From contig JBPCKT010000082.1 in NCBI GenBank assembly GCA_051004015.1, positions 1 through 64,000 of the forward strand: a stretch of DNA of 64,000 nt, in the 5' to 3' direction. This stretch comes from SXOA01 sp051004015 (GTDB lineage: Bacteria > Planctomycetota > Planctomycetia > Pirellulales > Pirellulaceae). A program made the position numbers and the translations under genes. Each line of letters begins with the position of its first letter. Position 1 is the first letter of the stretch. Under the pieces are notes generated by a model, which saw nothing but the letters and a program-made list of their open reading frames with translations, was not told where the DNA came from and did no database searches. Positions 63,728-64,000 of this stretch are shown here, piece after piece.

Positions 63728-64000
63728 GGCCTCTCCAGTTCCGCGGCGAGCTTCCCCTGTGCCGTTTCGCGGTACCGGGCGAGAAGCTCTCGCCGCACCG
63801 CGGTCGCTGCCGCTGTATCCTTGAGCTTATCCAGAATCTGGAGCGCTTGGTACAGCCCCGCCGCGGCCAGCTCGGGGTCGCGGTCCTCGGCGAGGGCGGC
63901 GACGGTGAGGAAGTCGAGGGCGGCATCCCGCTGGGCAGCTTCGTCGCCGGTGGCTCGCCACTTTCCGAGCCAGAAATGGGCGAGGAGGCGATTGGCCGGG
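63724..64000 (-). CDS. C-terminal part of a helical (TPR-like) protein
   Basis: About 91 residues of a gene that continues beyond the right edge. The visible part is Ala/Leu-rich and helical (NRLLAHFWLGKWRATGDEAA, ALAEDRDPELAAAGLYQALQ, VRRELLARYRETAQGKLAAE), in the style of tetratricopeptide repeats. Its TGA overlaps the ATG of the MotA/ExbB gene, so the two are translationally coupled. It may be a periplasmic partner of the motor complex. The family cannot be named from this fragment. Confidence 0.75.
   Translation of the reverse strand, partial: PANRLLAHFWLGKWRATGDEAAQRDAALDFLTVAALAEDRDPELAAAGLYQALQILDKLKDTAAATAVRRELLARYRETAQGKLAAELERP

Noticed and set aside
62661..63926. Long minus-strand frame rich in Arg, Pro and Ser overlapping the MotA/ExbB gene
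   Set aside because: Out-of-frame reading of the channel gene and its neighbour; the composition is typical of a frame shadow.

Overview
This GC-rich window most likely comes from a member of the Planctomycetota, probably a Pirellula-like lineage. The evidence is a combination of family traits. Three very large exported proteins (9118-13989, 36208-46770, 56950-60642) carry the planctomycete N-terminal motif of the type LEQLERR.LMA / FEQLEDRRVLA and end in paired dockerin-like calcium loops (D.N.DG..SPIDALLVINYLN). There are also two barrel-type outer-membrane proteins ending in aromatic residues, a long MoxR/DUF58/BatA operon, and small intergenic palindromes. No rRNA, tRNA, CRISPR array or complete insertion sequence was seen. 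No phage or plasmid backbone gene was found.

Layout. 1-8601 (minus strand) is a heavy-metal RND efflux operon: outer-membrane channel, small His-rich exported protein, membrane-fusion adaptor, RND pump, small lipoprotein, small membrane protein, then a TonB C-terminal remnant. 8602-9117 is a regulatory region with a candidate cyclic-di-GMP-I riboswitch and a sigma-70-like promoter, leading into a fungalysin (M36) protease with SdrD-like, GEVED, Ig-like and dockerin modules. 14270-33448 is one long plus-strand gene cluster: MoxR ATPase, DUF58, (inserted four-helix-bundle cassette), BatA-like protein, vWA protein, a DUF4175-like membrane protein, two low-complexity proteins with poly-Gln, an NPCBM protein, then three trypsin-like/PDZ proteins of which only the first keeps a catalytic triad. 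33601-34767 is an outer-membrane barrel protein. 34840-36050 has no convincing gene but holds several inverted-repeat elements, including a MITE-like unit with a 10-bp target duplication. 36208-46770 encodes a 3520-residue RTX/dockerin giant. 46913-55194 is mostly household: sialate O-acetylesterase, a HicBA pair, a NuoD-type subunit, an ICMT-like methyltransferase, a prenyltransferase-repeat protein, type III pantothenate kinase, a divergent phosphoglycerate kinase and an Hpt protein. 55721-56218 is an extremely Cys-rich exported protein. 56950-60642 is a DUF3494 (ice-binding-type) protein with near-identical SpaA-like repeats. 60681-61883 is a second barrel protein, and 62864-64000 starts a MotA/TolQ/ExbB-type gene group.

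How the genes fit together. The efflux genes form a CusCBA/CzcCBA-like tripartite pump with accessory metal-binding polypeptides. The MoxR-DUF58-BatA-vWA group is an envelope-maintenance module in many bacteria, and here it is joined to periplasmic serine-protease homologues. I infer an envelope quality-control or protein-assembly complex. The dockerin-ended giants look like cell-surface or secreted proteins using a shared planctomycete sorting/anchoring scheme. No cohesin partner is visible in the window.

The most notable non-coding structures are listed in the findings. (a) A 60-nt double hairpin with mutually complementary loops occurs in two copies that differ by compensatory changes. (b) A riboswitch candidate precedes a secreted protease. 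(c) A four-helix-bundle gene lies inside a perfect 20-bp inverted repeat within the operon. (d) A 110-bp MITE-like element lies between genes. Start codons were moved from the longest possible frame wherever a Shine-Dalgarno sequence or signal peptide supported a shorter protein.
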